NCBI RefSeq assembly: GCF_000143145.1
Contig: NC_014313.1
Location: forward strand, 3,472,001 to 3,536,000
Source: Hyphomicrobium denitrificans ATCC 51888
Lineage (GTDB): Bacteria > Pseudomonadota > Alphaproteobacteria > Rhizobiales > Hyphomicrobiaceae
Length of the DNA: 64,000 bases
Direction: 5' to 3'
Every line of letters starts with the position of its first letter. Within the stretch, counting starts at the first letter, position 1. A model generated the notes under the pieces. The model saw only the letters and a program-made list of their open reading frames with translations, searched no databases and was not told the origin of the DNA. A program made the translations under genes and the position numbers. Below are positions 1-9,076 of the stretch, piece after piece.

Positions 1-302
1 ATGCCGAGCAGGTTCTCGGGAAGCTCGTAGGTCAGCCAATCGGCATGTTCGCCGATAACCTCGACGCTGGTGACGCCTGTTTCCTCACGCAGCTCACGAA
101 GTGCCGCGATGCGCGGCGGCTCATATTTGTCGATCCCGCCCTGCGGCATCTGCCAGATGTGGGCCATGTGATCGCTCGCCCATTTGGGACGGCGGCGCCC
201 GACCCAGACCAGTCCATCCCGATTGAGCAGCATGATGCCGACGCACGACCGGAAGGGCAGGACGGCGCGCGATAGTTCCGACGGGTTGGGCAGCAACGTC
301 AT
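1..302 (-). CDS. Nudix hydrolase, RppH-like (partial, runs off left edge)
   Basis: Reading the minus strand from an ATG at 302 gives an open frame of 100 codons that leaves the window with no stop. It contains a complete Nudix box, GGIDKYEPPRIAALREL followed by REETGV, preceded by WQMPQGG, which is the arrangement of RNA pyrophosphohydrolase RppH. RppH removes pyrophosphate from the 5' end of mRNA and so starts decay. The next gene (486-1019) is a second Nudix protein of the same type in the same orientation, so this is one of a tandem pair. The C-terminal half lies outside the window. Which paralogue is the true RppH cannot be decided here. Confidence 0.8.
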   Translation of the reverse strand, partial: MTLLPNPSELSRAVLPFRSCVGIMLLNRDGLVWVGRRRPKWASDHMAHIWQMPQGGIDKYEPPRIAALRELREETGVTSVEVIGEHADWLTYELPENLLG

Positions 303-485
303 ATGGACAGTCCGTGCATAACCTGTGGACAAATGGATGGCATGATTCGTCATTGTCCAGAAAAAGATAGCAGCCGTATGACATTACGCTGTCACATTTG
401 GAACAGCGCAGACAATTCACAGGCGCCGTCGCGCGTTGCTGCGCGCGAGCGGCCGGTACGATCTGGAGTGTGAGCTTCGAGGCCC

Positions 486-1019
486 TTATCGCGCCAGCGG
501 CTTAGCCAGCGGCACGAACGCGGCGAGCACGTCGCGATAGACGTCGCGTTTGAAAGGCACAATCAGATCAAGGAGTTCGGTTGCCGGACTCCAGCGCCAT
601 TCGATGAACTCAGCGTCGTGTCCGGGCGGTGGCGTGATGTTGATTTCGCTATCATCGCCGAGGAAGCGATACGCGAACCAGCGCTGCTTCTGTCCGCGAT
701 AGCGGCCACCCCAGGCCTTGCCGATCAATTCGGGTGGGAGATCGTAGGTCAGCCAGCGTGGAAGCTCAGCGATCGGGTCCACCGAGCGGATCGCTGTTTC
801 CTCAAAGAGTTCGCGTCGCGCGGCGGCGGCTGGCTCTTCGCCGGGATCGATGCCGCCCTGTGGCATCTGCCACCATGTGCCTTTGCCCTCCGAGTCGTTC
901 TGCGAGCCGGCGCGGCGGCCGATCCAGACATGCCCGTTCCAGTTGACCACCATCTGCCCGACGCAGGGGCGGTACGGCAGGCTGTTGGGATCTACCAGTT
1001 TCTCAGAGTTCTCGGTCAT
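486..1019 (-). CDS. rppH: RNA pyrophosphohydrolase (Nudix family)
   Basis: A 177-residue Nudix protein. It has [11 protein letters not shown] near the N-terminus, [14 protein letters not shown], then [10 protein letters not shown], the Nudix box in which the usual glycine after EET is alanine. The C-terminal part [15 protein letters not shown] and EFIEWRW matches RppH, which converts 5'-triphosphate RNA to monophosphate. The ATG at 1019 is preferred over an in-frame start 21 bases upstream because AGGAAGG lies about 10 bases before it. It follows ctpA on the same strand after a hairpin and precedes a second Nudix gene. The family call is secure; the exact substrate is inferred. Confidence 0.88.
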   Translation of the reverse strand: MTENSEKLVDPNSLPYRPCVGQMVVNWNGHVWIGRRAGSQNDSEGKGTWWQMPQGGIDPGEEPAAAARRELFEETAIRSVDPIAELPRWLTYDLPPELIGKAWGGRYRGQKQRWFAYRFLGDDSEINITPPPGHDAEFIEWRWSPATELLDLIVPFKRDVYRDVLAAFVPLAKPLAR

Positions 1020-1053
1020 CGGTTCGGGCCTTCCTGGCAAGTTCTGCGCAAAC

Positions 1054-1078
1054 GAAGGGCGCCGCGAGGGCGCCCTTC
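1054..1078 (-). terminator. Candidate intrinsic terminator after ctpA
   Basis: GAAGGGCGCC and GGCGCCCTTC form a perfect 10-bp stem with a 5-base loop, 28 bases past the ctpA stop. On the minus strand it is followed by GTTTGCGC, a weak T tract. It could act as a terminator or an RNA-stabilising hairpin between ctpA and rppH. Confidence 0.45.
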
Positions 1079-1105
1079 AAAGCTTGGGTGTTTGACGGCG
1101 CGATG

Positions 1106-2536
1106 TCAGTTCGGCGTCGTCTTCTTCTCTTCCGGCGGCGTCGGCGTGGTGGTGCCGCTGCTGTTTGCCGCCGGAGGGGTCGTGGGCGCTGCCGGAGCGG
1201 TAGAGGCGTTGTTCGCCGCTTCCGGACCTTTGGCGGTGCCGTGCAGGAAGCTTAGCGCATACTGAAGCTGCGTATCCTTGTCGGCATCCTTGGCAACGTA
1301 TGACGACGAGCCGGATTCTTCATCCTTGCCTTCCTTGGCGCTGCCGTCGGGGTTTTTCAGGTGACCGCGAAGGCTCGCCTCGCCACGCGGCTTGTCAGCG
1401 CCGATCTTGTCCTTCAGATCGTCCGGGATCGCCTCGTCGATGACGATATCCGGCTCGATGCCCTTGGCTTGGATCGAACGGTTCGACGGCGTGTAGTAGC
1501 GCGCCGTGGTCAGGCGGATCGCACCATTGGCGCCGAGCGGAATGATCGTCTGGACCGAGCCCTTGCCGAACGAACGCGTGCCGATGATCGTTGCGCGTTT
1601 CTGATCCTGAAGCGCGCCGGCAACGATTTCGGATGCCGAGGCCGAGCCGCCGTTGATCAGCACGACGATCTTCTTGCCGTCCGAAATGTCGCCCGGACGG
1701 GCGTTGGCGCGCTGCGTTTCCTCGTTGTTGCGGCCTTTGGTCAGAACGATCGCGCCCTGCTCGAGGAAGTCGTCGGAAACGGCGATGGCCTGGTCGAGGA
1801 GACCGCCGGGGTTGTTGCGCAGATCGATGACCCAGCCCTTGAGGTTCGGGCCGATCTGCTTGTCGAGCGTTTCCACGGCCTTCACGAGATTGGCGTGTGT
1901 CTGCTCGTTGAAGGTCGAAACCTTGATGTAGCCGATATCGCCTTCGGCACGCGACTTAACCGGATTGATGCGAATGACGTCGCGCACGACCTTGACGTCG
2001 AACGGATCGTCCTTGCCCTTGCGCACGACGGTCAACATGATCGGCGTGTTGACGGGACCGCGCATTTTCTCGACGGCCTGCTCAAGCGTCAGGCCGGAAA
2101 TCGCTTCGTTATCGAGATGCGTGATCAAGTCGTTCGCCATCAGGCCGGCTTTCGCAGCCGGCGTGTCGTCGATCGGAGAGACGACCTTGATGACGCCGTT
2201 CTCCATCGTGACTTCGATGCCAAGACCGCCGAACTCACCGCGCGTCTGCACCTGCATATCGCGGAAGTTTTTCGGGCTCATGTAGGACGAGTGCGGATCG
2301 AGCGACGACAGCATGCCGTTGATCGCCGACTCGATGAGCTGCGTGTCGTCGGGCTTCTCCACGTAGTCGGAGCGCACGCGTTCAAGAACGTCGCCGAAAA
2401 GATCGAGCTGCTTATAGAGCTCGGAATTTTGCGATGACGTCGCGGAGTATGTCTGCGTGACGTTGAGGAGTGTCGTCGCCCCGGCCAAGCCTGTCATCAG
2501 CAGGAATGTCCAGAAAGCATAATCAGTCTTGCGCAT
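1106..2536 (-). CDS. ctpA: S41 family C-terminal processing protease
   Basis: A 476-residue carboxy-terminal processing protease. Residues about 8-25 form an N-terminal membrane anchor, so the body is periplasmic. A PDZ domain follows (FGGLGIEVTMENGVIKVV), then the S41 catalytic core with GGSASASEIVAGAL (nucleophilic Ser near 310) and RSFGKGSVQ (general-base Lys near 335). The C-terminal 60 residues are a low-complexity Pro/Thr/Ala tail. The family trims C-termini of periplasmic and envelope proteins. The ATG at 2536 overlaps the stop of the upstream EnvC-like gene as TAATG, which supports this start and translational coupling. Pairing an envelope protease with a hydrolase activator suggests joint control of peptidoglycan turnover. 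Confidence 0.93.
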   Translation of the reverse strand: MRKTDYAFWTFLLMTGLAGATTLLNVTQTYSATSSQNSELYKQLDLFGDVLERVRSDYVEKPDDTQLIESAINGMLSSLDPHSSYMSPKNFRDMQVQTRGEFGGLGIEVTMENGVIKVVSPIDDTPAAKAGLMANDLITHLDNEAISGLTLEQAVEKMRGPVNTPIMLTVVRKGKDDPFDVKVVRDVIRINPVKSRAEGDIGYIKVSTFNEQTHANLVKAVETLDKQIGPNLKGWVIDLRNNPGGLLDQAIAVSDDFLEQGAIVLTKGRNNEETQRANARPGDISDGKKIVVLINGGSASASEIVAGALQDQKRATIIGTRSFGKGSVQTIIPLGANGAIRLTTARYYTPSNRSIQAKGIEPDIVIDEAIPDDLKDKIGADKPRGEASLRGHLKNPDGSAKEGKDEESGSSSYVAKDADKDTQLQYALSFLHGTAKGPEAANNASTAPAAPTTPPAANSSGTTTPTPPEEKKTTPN

Positions 2537-4110
2537 TAGCCTTGTACCTTCTGCTGACCTGATGCCCACCAGGGACCGGGGTCGATGGGACGCCCGTCCT
2601 TACGAAATTCAACGTACAAAACGGGTCCGCTTATTTGCGCCGAAGACGGCGTATTCTTCTGACCGCCACTCATTGTACCGACGGGCTCTGCGGCCAATAC
2701 GAACTGACCGGACCGGACGTCGATCTGCGAGAGGCCAGCGAGCAGGACATGATAGCCGCCGCCCGCGTTGATGATCAAGAGTTGCCCGTAGCTGCGGAAT
2801 TCACCTGCGTAAACGACCCAACCGTCACAGGGTGACGTAATCTGCGCCGCGTAACGCGTTTCGATAACAGTGCCTTTCGACTGGCCGCCGTATTGTGTGC
2901 GATCGCCGAACGACAAGGCGCGGCGGCCTTGCGCCGGAAGCGGCAGCTTGCCTTGCGCCGATGCGAAGGGGATCGCGGGTTTGATCCGGCCGGCATTGCC
3001 CGGAATGAGTGACGTGCCGGACGGAGCCAGCTCGACCATCGCCTGCTTGGGTGAAGGCGGTGGCGTCAATATGGCGACCTTGGCCGGAGGCGCGACCGCT
3101 TCCGCCGCTGCGCCGGATGCTGCGGCGACGGGGGCGGCAGCGGCGGGAGTCGCGGAGGGTGGCGTTTTCGCAGCTGCCGCATCGGCGGCGGCGCTCGCAA
3201 TTTCGGGCGCTTCCGGCGGCGGCGTGATGATCTGCGGTCCGGACGACGCCGGTGCTTGCGGCGCGGCGGCGCGCTGGTCGTTTTTCAGCTGGCTGTTGTA
3301 AGCGCCGAGGCCGGTCTTTTCGGTGACGGTATGATCGAGGCGCGTAATGAGTTCGGTCAGGTTGCCGACGTTTTTCGTGATCTCGCCCGCCGCGACGCGC
3401 ACCTCGGCCAACTCGGTCTGGCGGTCGGCCAGCGACAGCTTTTTAGCTTCCATCAGGCTCGCGAGGCGCGTGCGCGTCTCATTCAGGCGATCGGTTTCGG
3501 CACGAAGGTGTGCGCCTTCGGTGCGGATGCTCGCCATCACGTTCTGCAGCTCGCTAAGTCTCGCCGAGAGGGTGACGGCCTGATCTTTCAATTCCGGAAA
3601 GGCCGAGGAGAGCAGCATCGCGCTGCGCACCATCTTGAGTGCGTCCTCGCGACGGGTGACGAGAACCGGCGGCGGATTGCGTCCGATCCGCTGCAAGGCC
3701 GCAAGGAGCGATGCGATCTGGGCGTGCCGCTGCTCGAGCGAACCGCGAACCATTTTTTCCTGCTCGCCCAGTTCGGAGAGGCGGCCTTCGATTGCCGTCA
3801 TCTTCGCTTCGCCGCGCTGGATCAGGTGCGCCGTTTCGATGAGGCGCGAGTTCAGCCGTTCGCGCTCGGCATCCAGTTCCGCGACATCGGAACGGATCGT
3901 GAGTTCCTTGGCGGCGTTTTCATTGAGCTGCTGGCGCTTCTGATCGAGAACCTTGCGGGCCGTGTCGGGATCCGTCGGAACAGCATCCTGTGCCGCGAGC
4001 GGCGCGACTGCTGCCATCGACAGCGCTGCGGCCGCAAGAACGCGGAGGCTCGGGCCAGCGCCGGGGCGCCGCCGCCAAGTGTTCCGACATGCCGACAACT
4101 GGTTGTTCAC
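2536..4110 (-). CDS. envC: EnvC-like murein hydrolase activator (degenerate LytM/M23 domain)
   Basis: About 524 residues: an N-terminal signal (VLAAAALSMAAVAPLAAQ), a long coiled-coil region of roughly residues 45-250 rich in Glu/Arg/Leu, a Pro/Ala-rich linker (about 290-370), and a C-terminal LytM-like domain (TSPCDGWVVYAGEF, GGYHVLLAGL). The metal-binding residues of active M23 peptidases are not all present: the first motif has no His-x3-Asp and only one histidine of the HxH pair remains. This fits EnvC-type activators, which switch on amidases instead of cutting peptidoglycan themselves. The start is GTG at 4110 with TGAGG upstream. It is coupled to ctpA by a TAATG overlap. Confidence 0.87.
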   Translation of the reverse strand: MNNQLSACRNTWRRRPGAGPSLRVLAAAALSMAAVAPLAAQDAVPTDPDTARKVLDQKRQQLNENAAKELTIRSDVAELDAERERLNSRLIETAHLIQRGEAKMTAIEGRLSELGEQEKMVRGSLEQRHAQIASLLAALQRIGRNPPPVLVTRREDALKMVRSAMLLSSAFPELKDQAVTLSARLSELQNVMASIRTEGAHLRAETDRLNETRTRLASLMEAKKLSLADRQTELAEVRVAAGEITKNVGNLTELITRLDHTVTEKTGLGAYNSQLKNDQRAAAPQAPASSGPQIITPPPEAPEIASAAADAAAAKTPPSATPAAAAPVAAASGAAAEAVAPPAKVAILTPPPSPKQAMVELAPSGTSLIPGNAGRIKPAIPFASAQGKLPLPAQGRRALSFGDRTQYGGQSKGTVIETRYAAQITSPCDGWVVYAGEFRSYGQLLIINAGGGYHVLLAGLSQIDVRSGQFVLAAEPVGTMSGGQKNTPSSAQISGPVLYVEFRKDGRPIDPGPWWASGQQKVQG

Positions 4111-4367
4111 TGGGCCTCAGGTCGAAAAGCGCATGGGGCCGGGGAGTGAGGGGAAATCCGCCTCGGGGCCGGAGCCAAATATGATGCGTCGCAAGGATTA
4201 AGACATTTGCCGAGGAGCGCAAATTTCAAATGCGTAATGCGAGCCCTATTCGGGGCGATTTCAGCGAAGAACTTCGCGTGCCGCGTCGTTTCCGCGTAGT
4301 CTTGGCAATTGCCGCCGCGTGTCCATAGGCTTAAGCCAATCCGGAATACTGGAGGCGGATAAGCCGG

Positions 4368-4556
4368 ATGCAAACGTTTCTCTACCATGCCACGACCGTC
4401 GCGACGCTCGCTGTACTCGCCGTACTGCTCTACGGCCTGCGCACGTTGATGAAAGGCGATAATTCGAACCTCAGCCAAAAGCTGATGCGCTGGCGTATCG
4501 CGCTGCAGTTTCTCGCCATTCTGATCATTCTTGCCTATGCATTTGTGTCCCGCTAA
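4368..4556 (+). CDS. Twin transmembrane small protein
   Basis: A 62-residue protein with two hydrophobic segments (about 8-24 and 44-60) separated by a short basic/polar loop containing MKGDNSNLSQKLMRWR. This is the layout of the twin-transmembrane (HIG1-like) proteins that sit just upstream of the PduO-type adenosyltransferase in many Rhizobiales. TGGAGG lies about 10 bases before the ATG. The cobalamin adenosyltransferase starts 73 bases downstream on the same strand. Its function is unknown. HIG1-type proteins are linked to respiratory complexes in mitochondria, but applying that here is only a suggestion. Confidence 0.85.
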   Translation: MQTFLYHATTVATLAVLAVLLYGLRTLMKGDNSNLSQKLMRWRIALQFLAILIILAYAFVSR

Positions 4557-4629
4557 AGGCCGCGACGGCTCAAAGCGGCGTGCGACCCGAAACTTCGTCC
4601 CGAATATCAATGCCAGGAGCCTTTGACCG

Positions 4630-5211
4630 ATGGTGGTCCTCAACAAGATCTATACGAAAACCGGAGACGCGGGGACGACTGCGCTCGGCTCAGGCGAACG
4701 GGTGCCGAAAACATCGCCGCGCATCGCCGCTTACGGCACCGTCGATGAAACGAACGCCCACATCGGCGTGGCGCGCGTTCACCTGGCGAACGCCGATCCT
4801 GACGTCGATGCGATGCTGCTGCGCGTTCAGAACGATCTCTTCGATCTCGGCGCCGATCTCTGCGTGCCGGATCGCGGCGAAAAGCTGCCCTATGAGCCGC
4901 TGCGGGTCGCGGATGCGCAGGTCAAGCGCCTCGAGGAGGAAATCGACCTGATGAATGGTTCGCTGACGCCGCTCCGCTCGTTCATTCTGCCGGGCGGCAG
5001 CGCGACGGCGGCAGCCCTGCATGTGGCGCGGACCGTCTCGCGGCGTGCCGAACGCATGATCGTCGAACTGGCGGCCATTCCGGGAGAGCCGGTCAGCGCG
5101 CCGGTGCTCAAGTACATCAACCGTCTCTCGGATTTCCTGTTCGTCGCCAGCCGCTACGTCAACGAGCGGGGCAAGGGCGACATCCTGTGGGTGCCTGGCA
5201 AGAACCGGTAG
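4630..5211 (+). CDS. cobO: Cob(I)yrinic acid a,c-diamide adenosyltransferase, PduO type
   Basis: A 193-residue PduO-type ATP:cob(I)alamin adenosyltransferase, which transfers the adenosyl group of ATP to cob(I)alamin to make coenzyme B12. Visible motifs are the N-terminal ATP-binding KIYTKTGDAGTTALG, YGTVDETNAHIG, FILPGGS, and VARTVSRRAER with KYINRLSDFLFVASR at the C-terminus. Length and motif order fit PduO and not the CobA fold, so the symbol follows common usage in alphaproteobacteria. No cobalamin riboswitch was found upstream. It follows the twin-TM gene, probably in one transcript. Confidence 0.92.
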   Translation: MVVLNKIYTKTGDAGTTALGSGERVPKTSPRIAAYGTVDETNAHIGVARVHLANADPDVDAMLLRVQNDLFDLGADLCVPDRGEKLPYEPLRVADAQVKRLEEEIDLMNGSLTPLRSFILPGGSATAAALHVARTVSRRAERMIVELAAIPGEPVSAPVLKYINRLSDFLFVASRYVNERGKGDILWVPGKNR

Positions 5212-5457
5212 GCCGAGCACGCCTTCCGGGTCCCATTTACCCTGGACCCGACAGGGTGTGCGCCGCGACGAGGCGGCGATTGACTTGCACGGAAGCGGCC
5301 CCTAATTTTCGGTCTTCGCAGTTGCGAGAACCGATGCTGCCGAGAGGCTTTAGGTCTGTCCGGCAGGTAAAGTTCAGCAGTCCGAACATCTGTTCGCGGC
5401 GTGTGGCGCCGCAAAAGCCGGCGGCAGTCTAAGCGCCGGTAACAACAATATTGGGAG

Positions 5458-5473
5458 CGCCAGTGAGCTGGCG
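5458..5473 (+). promoter_or_regulatory. Small hairpin at the etfB ribosome-binding region
   Basis: CGCCAG-TGAG-CTGGCG is a perfect 6-bp stem with a 4-base loop ending 6 bases before the etfB ATG. Its 3' arm contains the only nearby purine-rich stretch (GGCGG) that could serve as a ribosome-binding site. It might modulate translation; chance occurrence in GC-rich DNA is possible. Confidence 0.3.
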
Positions 5474-5479
5474 GATGGC

Positions 5480-6235
5480 ATGAAAATCGTTGTGCCGGTC
5501 AAGCGCGTCGTCGATTACAACGTCAAAATTCGCGTCAAACCGGATGGTTCTGGGATCGACCTGGCGAACGTCAAGATGTCGATGAACCCCTTTGACGAAA
5601 TCGCCGTCGAAGAAGCGGTTCGGTTGAAAGAGAAAAGCGGCGCTCAGGAAGTCGTCGTCGTTTCCATCGGCCCGGCGAAAGCGCAGGAAACGCTGCGTAC
5701 GGCCCTCGCGATCGGCGCCGATCGCGCCATCCTCATCGAAACGGCGGACGGCACGAACGTCGAGCCGCTGGCGGTCGCCAAGCTTCTGAAGGCCGTGGTT
5801 GAGGCCGAAAAGCCCGATCTCGTCATTCTCGGCAAGCAGGCGATCGACGACGACAGCAACCAGACGGGCCAGATGCTCGCGAGCCTCCTCGACTGGCCGC
5901 AGGGCACGTTCGCGTCGAAGGTCGTCACGGACGCGGGAAGCGTCACGGTCACGCGCGAGGTCGACGGCGGTCTCGAGACGATCAAGCTCAAGCTGCCCGC
6001 AGTCGTCACGACGGACCTGCGCTTGAACGAGCCGCGCTATCCTTCGCTGCCCAACATCATGAAGGCGAAGAAAAAGCCGCTCGACGTCAAGAAGCCGGAA
6101 GATTTCGGCGTCGACGTCAGTCCGCGCCTCAAAGTTCTCAAGACAACTGAACCCCCGACGCGCAAGGCCGGCGTCAAGGTCGGCAGCGTTGCCGAGCTTG
6201 TTCAGAAGCTCAAAACCGAAGCGGGGATTCTGTAA
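5480..6235 (+). CDS. etfB: Electron transfer flavoprotein beta subunit
   Basis: A 251-residue ETF beta subunit. Together with EtfA it carries electrons from acyl-CoA and other dehydrogenases to ETF-ubiquinone oxidoreductase. Signatures are the start [31 protein letters not shown], and [18 protein letters not shown] (AMP/FAD region). Residues 183-200 ([18 protein letters not shown]) form the recognition loop that docks with dehydrogenases. In the mammalian protein lysines of this loop are methylated by ETFB-KMT; K195 and K198 are the equivalents here, and a METTL20-like gene is present at 54787-55458. The stop overlaps the etfA start as TAATG. Confidence 0.96.
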   Translation: MKIVVPVKRVVDYNVKIRVKPDGSGIDLANVKMSMNPFDEIAVEEAVRLKEKSGAQEVVVVSIGPAKAQETLRTALAIGADRAILIETADGTNVEPLAVAKLLKAVVEAEKPDLVILGKQAIDDDSNQTGQMLASLLDWPQGTFASKVVTDAGSVTVTREVDGGLETIKLKLPAVVTTDLRLNEPRYPSLPNIMKAKKKPLDVKKPEDFGVDVSPRLKVLKTTEPPTRKAGVKVGSVAELVQKLKTEAGIL

Positions 6236-7179
6236 TGTCGACACTTCTTCTTGCCGAAGTCGCAAACGGCGCGCTGGCGCCTGCCACGGCGAAAGCCCTG
6301 ACCGCTGCCAAGCAACTCGGCGGCGACGTTCATGTTCTCGTTGCGGGAGCGGACGCCAAAGCCGCGGCCGAGTCGGCTGCCAAGCTCGATGGCGTCGCCA
6401 AGGTTCTGCTCGCGGATGCGCCGCAGCTTGCGAATGGCCTCGCCGAAGAAGTCACGGCGCTGATCGTATCGATCGCCGGTAATTATTCGGCGATCGTCGC
6501 GGCGGCGACGGCTTATGGCAAAAACATTCTGCCGCGCGTTGCAGCCAAGCTCGACGTGATGCAGATTTCCGACATCATCAAAGTCGTGTCGCCCGATACG
6601 TTCGAGCGGCCGATCTATGCCGGCAACGCCATCCAGACGGTGCAGTCGTCGGAGAAGACGAAAATCATCACGGTTCGCACGGCTGCCTTTCAGCCTGTCG
6701 GCGAAGGTGGATCGGCTGTGATCGAAACCGTCGCGGCACCGTCCGCTATCGGCGTTTCGACGTTCGAGCACGCGGAACTCACGAAGTCGGACCGGCCGGA
6801 ACTCACGTCCGCACGGATCATCATTTCCGGTGGCCGCGGTATGGCAAACGGCGAAAACTTCACCAAATATATTGAGCCTGTCGCGGATCGGCTCGGCGCT
6901 GCGATGGGTGCCTCGCGCGCGGCGGTCGATGCGGGCTTCGTCCCGAACGACTGGCAGGTCGGGCAGACCGGTAAGGTCGTCGCCCCTGATCTTTACGTTG
7001 CGGTCGGCATCTCCGGCGCGATCCAGCATCTCGCGGGCATGAAAGATTCGAAGGTGATCGTCGCAATCAACAAGGATCCGGAAGCGCCTATTTTCCAGGT
7101 TGCGGATTACGGTCTGGTCGCCGATCTCTTTCAAGCTTTGCCGGAACTCGATGCGGAGCTGCAGAAAGCCGGCCGTTGA
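6235..7179 (+). CDS. etfA: Electron transfer flavoprotein alpha subunit
   Basis: A 314-residue ETF alpha subunit. The N-terminal domain (about 1-190) is followed by the FAD-binding C-terminal domain with [70 protein letters not shown] and [16 protein letters not shown], all classic for the family. It binds FAD and forms a heterodimer with EtfB. It is translationally coupled to etfB. The 3-hydroxybutyryl-CoA dehydrogenase gene follows after 36 bases, an arrangement common in alphaproteobacteria that ties the cluster to acyl-CoA oxidation or polyhydroxybutyrate metabolism. Confidence 0.97.
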   Translation: MSTLLLAEVANGALAPATAKALTAAKQLGGDVHVLVAGADAKAAAESAAKLDGVAKVLLADAPQLANGLAEEVTALIVSIAGNYSAIVAAATAYGKNILPRVAAKLDVMQISDIIKVVSPDTFERPIYAGNAIQTVQSSEKTKIITVRTAAFQPVGEGGSAVIETVAAPSAIGVSTFEHAELTKSDRPELTSARIIISGGRGMANGENFTKYIEPVADRLGAAMGASRAAVDAGFVPNDWQVGQTGKVVAPDLYVAVGISGAIQHLAGMKDSKVIVAINKDPEAPIFQVADYGLVADLFQALPELDAELQKAGR

Positions 7180-7215
7180 ACGCAGCGCCTTGGGACCTCT
7201 AGAGGATATCCATTC

Positions 7216-8145
7216 ATGGTGCAGACCCAGAAGCTGATGGAAAAAAGCAAAGCCGGCATCCGGCCTGCGCGGGTCATCAGCAAGGTCGGGATCATCGGCG
7301 CGGGCCAGATGGGCAGCGGTATCGCTCACGTCGTCGCGCTGTCGGGCTACAACGTGGCGATCAACGACCTCAAGAAAGAGGCGTTCGACAAAGGTCTCGA
7401 AGCGGTCAGTAAGAACCTAGCGCGGCAGATCGCCAAAGGTTCGATCCAGGAAAGCGAGCGCGATCAGGCTCTAGAGCGCATCAGCTACGCGCCAAACCTC
7501 GAGGCGTTCGGCGACTGCGATCTCGTCATCGAAGCGGCGACCGAAGACGAAGCCCTGAAGCACAAGATCTTCGCCGCGCTCTGTCCGCATCTCAAACCGA
7601 CGGCGATGCTTGCGTCCAATACGTCGTCGATTTCGATCACGCGGCTGGCGGCGACGACCGACCGGCCGGAAGACTTCATCGGCATGCACTTCATGAATCC
7701 GGTGCCGCTGATGGAGCTCGTCGAACTCATTCGCGGGATCGCGACCGAAGACGAGACGTTCTCGACGGCGAAGGCATTCGTCGAAAGCCTCGGAAAGAAA
7801 ACGGCGGTTGCGGAAGATTTTCCGGCCTTCATCGTCAACCGCATTCTGCTGCCAATGATCAACGAGGCCGTCTATACGCTCTATGAGGGCGTTGGCACGG
7901 TCGAGGCGATCGACAAGGCGATGCGGCTCGGCGCGCATCATCCGATGGGACCGCTGGAGCTTGCCGATTTCATCGGGCTCGATACCTGCCTCAGCGTCAT
8001 GCAGGTGCTTTACGAAGGACTGTCGGATTCGAAATACCGGCCGTGCCCGCTTCTGGTGAAGTACGTCGAAGCCGGTTGGCTCGGCCGCAAGACGAAGCGC
8101 GGCTTCTACGATTATCGCGGCGAGAAGCCCGTTCCGACGCGCTAG
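7216..8145 (+). CDS. hbd: 3-hydroxybutyryl-CoA dehydrogenase
   Basis: A 309-residue NAD(P)-dependent 3-hydroxyacyl-CoA dehydrogenase that interconverts 3-hydroxybutyryl-CoA and acetoacetyl-CoA. The Rossmann motif is IIGAGQMGSGIAHV. ASNTSSISI and GMHFMNPVPLMELVEL carry the Ser and catalytic His, with the partner Glu in VIEAATED-type context. FIVNRILLPMINEAV begins the C-terminal dimerisation domain, which ends WLGRKTKRGFYDY. It is a stand-alone enzyme with no fused hydratase. About 20 extra N-terminal residues precede the Rossmann fold compared with many homologues, so the start could lie slightly downstream. It probably belongs to the etfBA transcription unit. Confidence 0.94.
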   Translation: MVQTQKLMEKSKAGIRPARVISKVGIIGAGQMGSGIAHVVALSGYNVAINDLKKEAFDKGLEAVSKNLARQIAKGSIQESERDQALERISYAPNLEAFGDCDLVIEAATEDEALKHKIFAALCPHLKPTAMLASNTSSISITRLAATTDRPEDFIGMHFMNPVPLMELVELIRGIATEDETFSTAKAFVESLGKKTAVAEDFPAFIVNRILLPMINEAVYTLYEGVGTVEAIDKAMRLGAHHPMGPLELADFIGLDTCLSVMQVLYEGLSDSKYRPCPLLVKYVEAGWLGRKTKRGFYDYRGEKPVPTR

Positions 8146-8151
8146 ACGGGT

Positions 8152-8955
8152 TCAGCCCGTCAGGCTCGTCAGCGTCTTTCCGACATTCGCTTTTTCCAGC
8201 AGCGACGTCAGTCCGGGGTAGACGACGACCCACGACATGATGGCGATCGCAATCGTCACGGCCGTCGCGCGCACCCACGACAGACCCCAGAACCGACGGT
8301 GCGTGAGCGTCACGAACACCAGGATCGCAGCCATGTTGGCGACGGTCAGCGCCTGCCAGACTTCACCGAGATCGAGAACCGAGCCGGCCTTGGCGTCGGC
8401 CAAGACAATCCCGAAGTAGGCGAAAGCCGTGATGATGCCGAGCAGCGTGCAATAGCTGACGCTCAGCACGCAAAGCTTGATGTAGGACATCGGCGATCGA
8501 GGGATCGATCCAAGCGCGCGGCACACGTAAAATTGGATTGGCGTCATGATCGCCATGCCGACGTATTGCACGATCTCATTCGTAATGACCGCAGAGCTGT
8601 CGGCGGCGTCGGGCGCGTTGAACAACGCGGAATAGACGCGCGGAAGAATGACGTAGACGAGCGTCAGCTGGGCGCCGACGCAGGCGGTCAGAAAGCTCCA
8701 GTGCGAACGGTATGCGGGATCGTCGGTCAGGCGCAGGATGGTGCGGACCGGATGCGCGAGGAACGACAACGCGACCGCGTGCATTCCGACCTGTTTCGGG
8801 CCGTTCATGAATTCGCTGGTGAGCGCGCTCCAGCCTTCGGCTCGTGGCTTAGCGGATGACGTCGACGGCTTTCCGCAGCCGCCGCAGAACGGTCCGACCA
8901 GGGCGGTTCCGCAGTTCGTGCAGAACCCTGCTTGAGCTTCTTCCGCGTTCCCCAC
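8152..8955 (-). CDS. Zinc-ribbon multi-pass membrane protein, unknown function
   Basis: A 267-residue protein with an N-terminal double CxxC zinc ribbon ([17 protein letters not shown]), a short linker, then about five hydrophobic segments, two of them being [18 protein letters not shown] and [17 protein letters not shown]. The C-terminal part resembles Yip1-type membrane proteins only loosely. The start is taken as GTG at 8955 because AGGGAGG lies about 9 bases before it; a frame extension to 8994 exists but lacks such a site. It converges on hbd with only 6 bases between stops. No function can be assigned. Confidence 0.72.
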   Translation of the reverse strand: MGNAEEAQAGFCTNCGTALVGPFCGGCGKPSTSSAKPRAEGWSALTSEFMNGPKQVGMHAVALSFLAHPVRTILRLTDDPAYRSHWSFLTACVGAQLTLVYVILPRVYSALFNAPDAADSSAVITNEIVQYVGMAIMTPIQFYVCRALGSIPRSPMSYIKLCVLSVSYCTLLGIITAFAYFGIVLADAKAGSVLDLGEVWQALTVANMAAILVFVTLTHRRFWGLSWVRATAVTIAIAIMSWVVVYPGLTSLLEKANVGKTLTSLTG

Positions 8956-9076
8956 GTTCGCGAGCCTCCCTCGTGAAGCGGTCCGGCATAGCATGGCGGC
9001 GTGGCCGCAGAAACTGGCGCGCGCCGATGTTCCGCGTTATCCCAATCGTTGTGGTGAGATTGCAAGGGATGAGGCC

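Noticed and set aside
4150..4367. Cobalamin riboswitch upstream of the adenosyltransferase region
   Set aside because: No B12-box-like sequence was found.
4107..4646. 179-codon minus-strand frame over the twin-TM gene
   Set aside because: It lies where rlmH might be expected upstream of envC, but the sequence has no RlmH features and overlaps two supported plus-strand genes.
6202..7329. 375-codon minus-strand frame opposite etfA
   Set aside because: Shadow of etfA; no family features.
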